DNA of 13,790 bases from Pseudomonadota bacterium. Its GTDB lineage: Bacteria; Pseudomonadota; Alphaproteobacteria; Caulobacterales; Caulobacteraceae. The translations under genes and the position numbers were made by a program. The DNA lies in contig JAEYTA010000071.1 of NCBI GenBank assembly GCA_023434265.1, forward strand, positions 1 to 13,790, given 5' to 3'. This document shows positions 12,733 through 13,790 of the stretch, piece after piece. The notes under the pieces are model-generated. The model saw nothing but the letters and a program-made list of their open reading frames with translations. It was not told where the DNA came from and did no database searches. Each line of letters starts with the position of its first letter. Position 1 is the first letter of the stretch.

Positions 12733-13218
12733 ATGGCGACCGCCGACGATCATCGCACCTATTCGATCCGCCAGCTGTGCCGCGAGTTCGGGGCCACGGC
12801 CCGCGCGCTGCGCTTCTATGAGGACAAGGGGCTGCTCACCCCGGCCCGCAAGGGCCAGACGCGGGTCTATGACGCCCGCGACCGGGCGCGGCTGAAACTG
12901 ATCCTGCGGGGACGCCGCATCGGCTTCTCGCTGCAGGAGATCCAGGAAATGCTGGACCTCTACGACCACGAAAATCACAACGCCCACCAGATGGCCGTCG
13001 CCCTGCGCCGCCACCGGGCCCAGATCGCCGCCCTGAAGCAGCAGCGCGAGGACCTCGACGCGGCCATCGAGACCGCCGAGGAGGCCTGCGCCGTGATGGA
13101 GCGCAAGCTGGCCGAGCACCGGCCGGACCTGCTGCCGGGGGCCGACGAATACGCCTCGCTGCTGCGCGAGCGACTCAATCCCGAGAACAACCACCAGCCC
13201 TTCAAAGCGAGAGCCTAG
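12733..13218 (+). CDS. MerR-family regulator of acyl-CoA catabolism (LiuR-like)
   Basis: This 161-residue DNA-binding regulator has the MerR N-terminal winged helix-turn-helix (about residues 9-77): TYSIRQLCREFGATARALRF, then YEDKGLLTPARKGQTRVYD, and the second helical unit LILRGRRIGFSLQEIQEMLDL. A long dimerising coiled coil follows (about 83-125, KQQREDLDAAIETAEEACAVMERKL), and a short variable tail (HRPDLLPGADEYASLLRERL). There is no metal-binding Cys cluster of the MerR/CueR kind. It sits 3 bp upstream of an acyl-CoA dehydrogenase and directly downstream of a palindrome, which points to a repressor that responds to an acyl-CoA or related intermediate, like LiuR. The ATG at 12733 is used; the HTH begins 8 residues later. 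Family assignment is firm, while the specific regulon is inferred. Confidence 0.9.
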   Translation: MATADDHRTYSIRQLCREFGATARALRFYEDKGLLTPARKGQTRVYDARDRARLKLILRGRRIGFSLQEIQEMLDLYDHENHNAHQMAVALRRHRAQIAALKQQREDLDAAIETAEEACAVMERKLAEHRPDLLPGADEYASLLRERLNPENNHQPFKARA

Positions 13219-13221
13219 TCC

Positions 13222-13790
13222 ATGGCCTACAAGGCGCCTGTCCGCGACCTGACCTTCGTTCTGAACGAGGTTCTGGAGATCGACCGCTATTCCAACCAGC
13301 CCGGCTTCGCCGACGTGTCCTCGGACCTTGTCGGCCAGATCCTCGAGGAAGGCGCCAAATTCGCCGAGGAGGTCATCGCGCCGCTGAACCGGGTCGGCGA
13401 TCTGGAAGGTTGCAAGTGGGACAACGGAAAGGTCACCGGACCGACCGGCTGGAAGGAGGCCTATCAGCAGATGGTCGCCGCCGGCTGGCCGGGCCTGTCG
13501 TCGGATCCGGAATACGGCGGCCAGGGCATGCCGGCGATCGTCGGCATGGCCTTCGGGCAGATGACGGCCGCCGCCTCGGCCGCCTTCTCGATGTATCCGG
13601 GCCTGACGCACGGCTGCTACGAGGCGCTGCACGCCAACGGCTCGGACGAGCAGAAGGCGTCCTACCTGCCCAAGCTGGCCACGGGCGAATGGGGCGGGAC
13701 GATGAACCTGACCGAGCCGCAGTGCGGCACCGATCTGGGCCTGATCCGCACCAAGGCGGTCCCGAACGGCGACGGCAGTTATTCGATCAC
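13222..13790 (+). CDS. Acyl-CoA dehydrogenase, N-terminal part
   Basis: This is a flavin-dependent acyl-CoA dehydrogenase that introduces the alpha-beta double bond in acyl-CoA beta-oxidation. The window holds the first 189 codons; related enzymes with this N-terminus are about 590-600 residues. It begins MAYKAPVRDLTFVLNEVLEI, with the N-terminal extension of the long (FadE-like/DmdC-like) subgroup. The helical domain continues through GWPGLSSDPEYGGQGMP, and the active-site/FAD-contact signature MNLTEPQCGTDLG is at residues 161-173. The start ATG lies 3 bp after the merR stop, with GCGAGAG as a weak ribosome-binding site inside the merR end, so the two genes are co-transcribed. Automatic annotation might call it 3-methylmercaptopropionyl-CoA dehydrogenase (dmdC), because that subgroup shares this layout, but nothing here shows that substrate. 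The gene runs off the right edge. Confidence 0.93.
   Translation, partial: MAYKAPVRDLTFVLNEVLEIDRYSNQPGFADVSSDLVGQILEEGAKFAEEVIAPLNRVGDLEGCKWDNGKVTGPTGWKEAYQQMVAAGWPGLSSDPEYGGQGMPAIVGMAFGQMTAAASAAFSMYPGLTHGCYEALHANGSDEQKASYLPKLATGEWGGTMNLTEPQCGTDLGLIRTKAVPNGDGSYSI

Overview
The window is high-GC DNA (roughly 70 percent by eye) from an alphaproteobacterium, most likely Caulobacterales (Brevundimonas, Caulobacter or a close relative). The reasons are the TonB-dependent receptor with the plug start DDIIVTAQKREQNLQDVP, several sites resembling the Caulobacter housekeeping promoter (TTGACG-type -35 and GCTA-type -10), frequent GTG starts, and the gene content. The genus is an inference and was not checked against a database. 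Both window ends cut genes.

Layout from left to right: (1) the N-terminal 264 codons of lepA (EF-4 GTPase), minus strand, running off the left edge. (2) Divergent from it, a two-gene RND efflux operon on the plus strand: a lipoprotein membrane fusion protein (1020-2171) and a 1030-residue RND permease (2181-5273). No outer-membrane channel gene is adjacent. (3) Two very small plus-strand genes: a 74-residue secreted or membrane protein with an acidic tail (5425-5649), closed by a strong terminator, and a 43-residue basic protein with a CxxH...CxxC arrangement (5786-5917). (4) A minus-strand TonB-dependent outer-membrane receptor (6068-8692) with its own terminator and a motif-rich 233-bp upstream region. 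(5) nhaA, a Na+/H+ antiporter (8926-10137, minus), divergent from selO/ydiU, a protein AMPylase pseudokinase (10363-11778, plus). (6) A 301-bp intergenic stretch with two hairpins, then a small DoxX-like membrane protein (12080-12502). (7) A 137-bp REPIN-like inverted pair of palindromes (12516-12652). (8) A MerR-family regulator (12733-13218) preceded by a perfect 18-bp palindrome that overlaps its probable promoter, followed 3 bp later by an acyl-CoA dehydrogenase (13222 to the right edge). This looks like the start of an autoregulated acyl-CoA or branched-chain catabolism operon of the LiuR type.

The region is mostly ordinary chromosomal housekeeping and envelope genes. I see no phage, transposase, CRISPR array, toxin-antitoxin pair, rRNA or tRNA, and no convincing new multi-gene system. 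The points that deserve a second look are the 43-residue Cys/His protein, the SelO that has kept only its C-terminal cysteine, the REPIN-like element, the MerR palindrome with a probably leaderless mRNA, and the structured gap before the DoxX-like gene.
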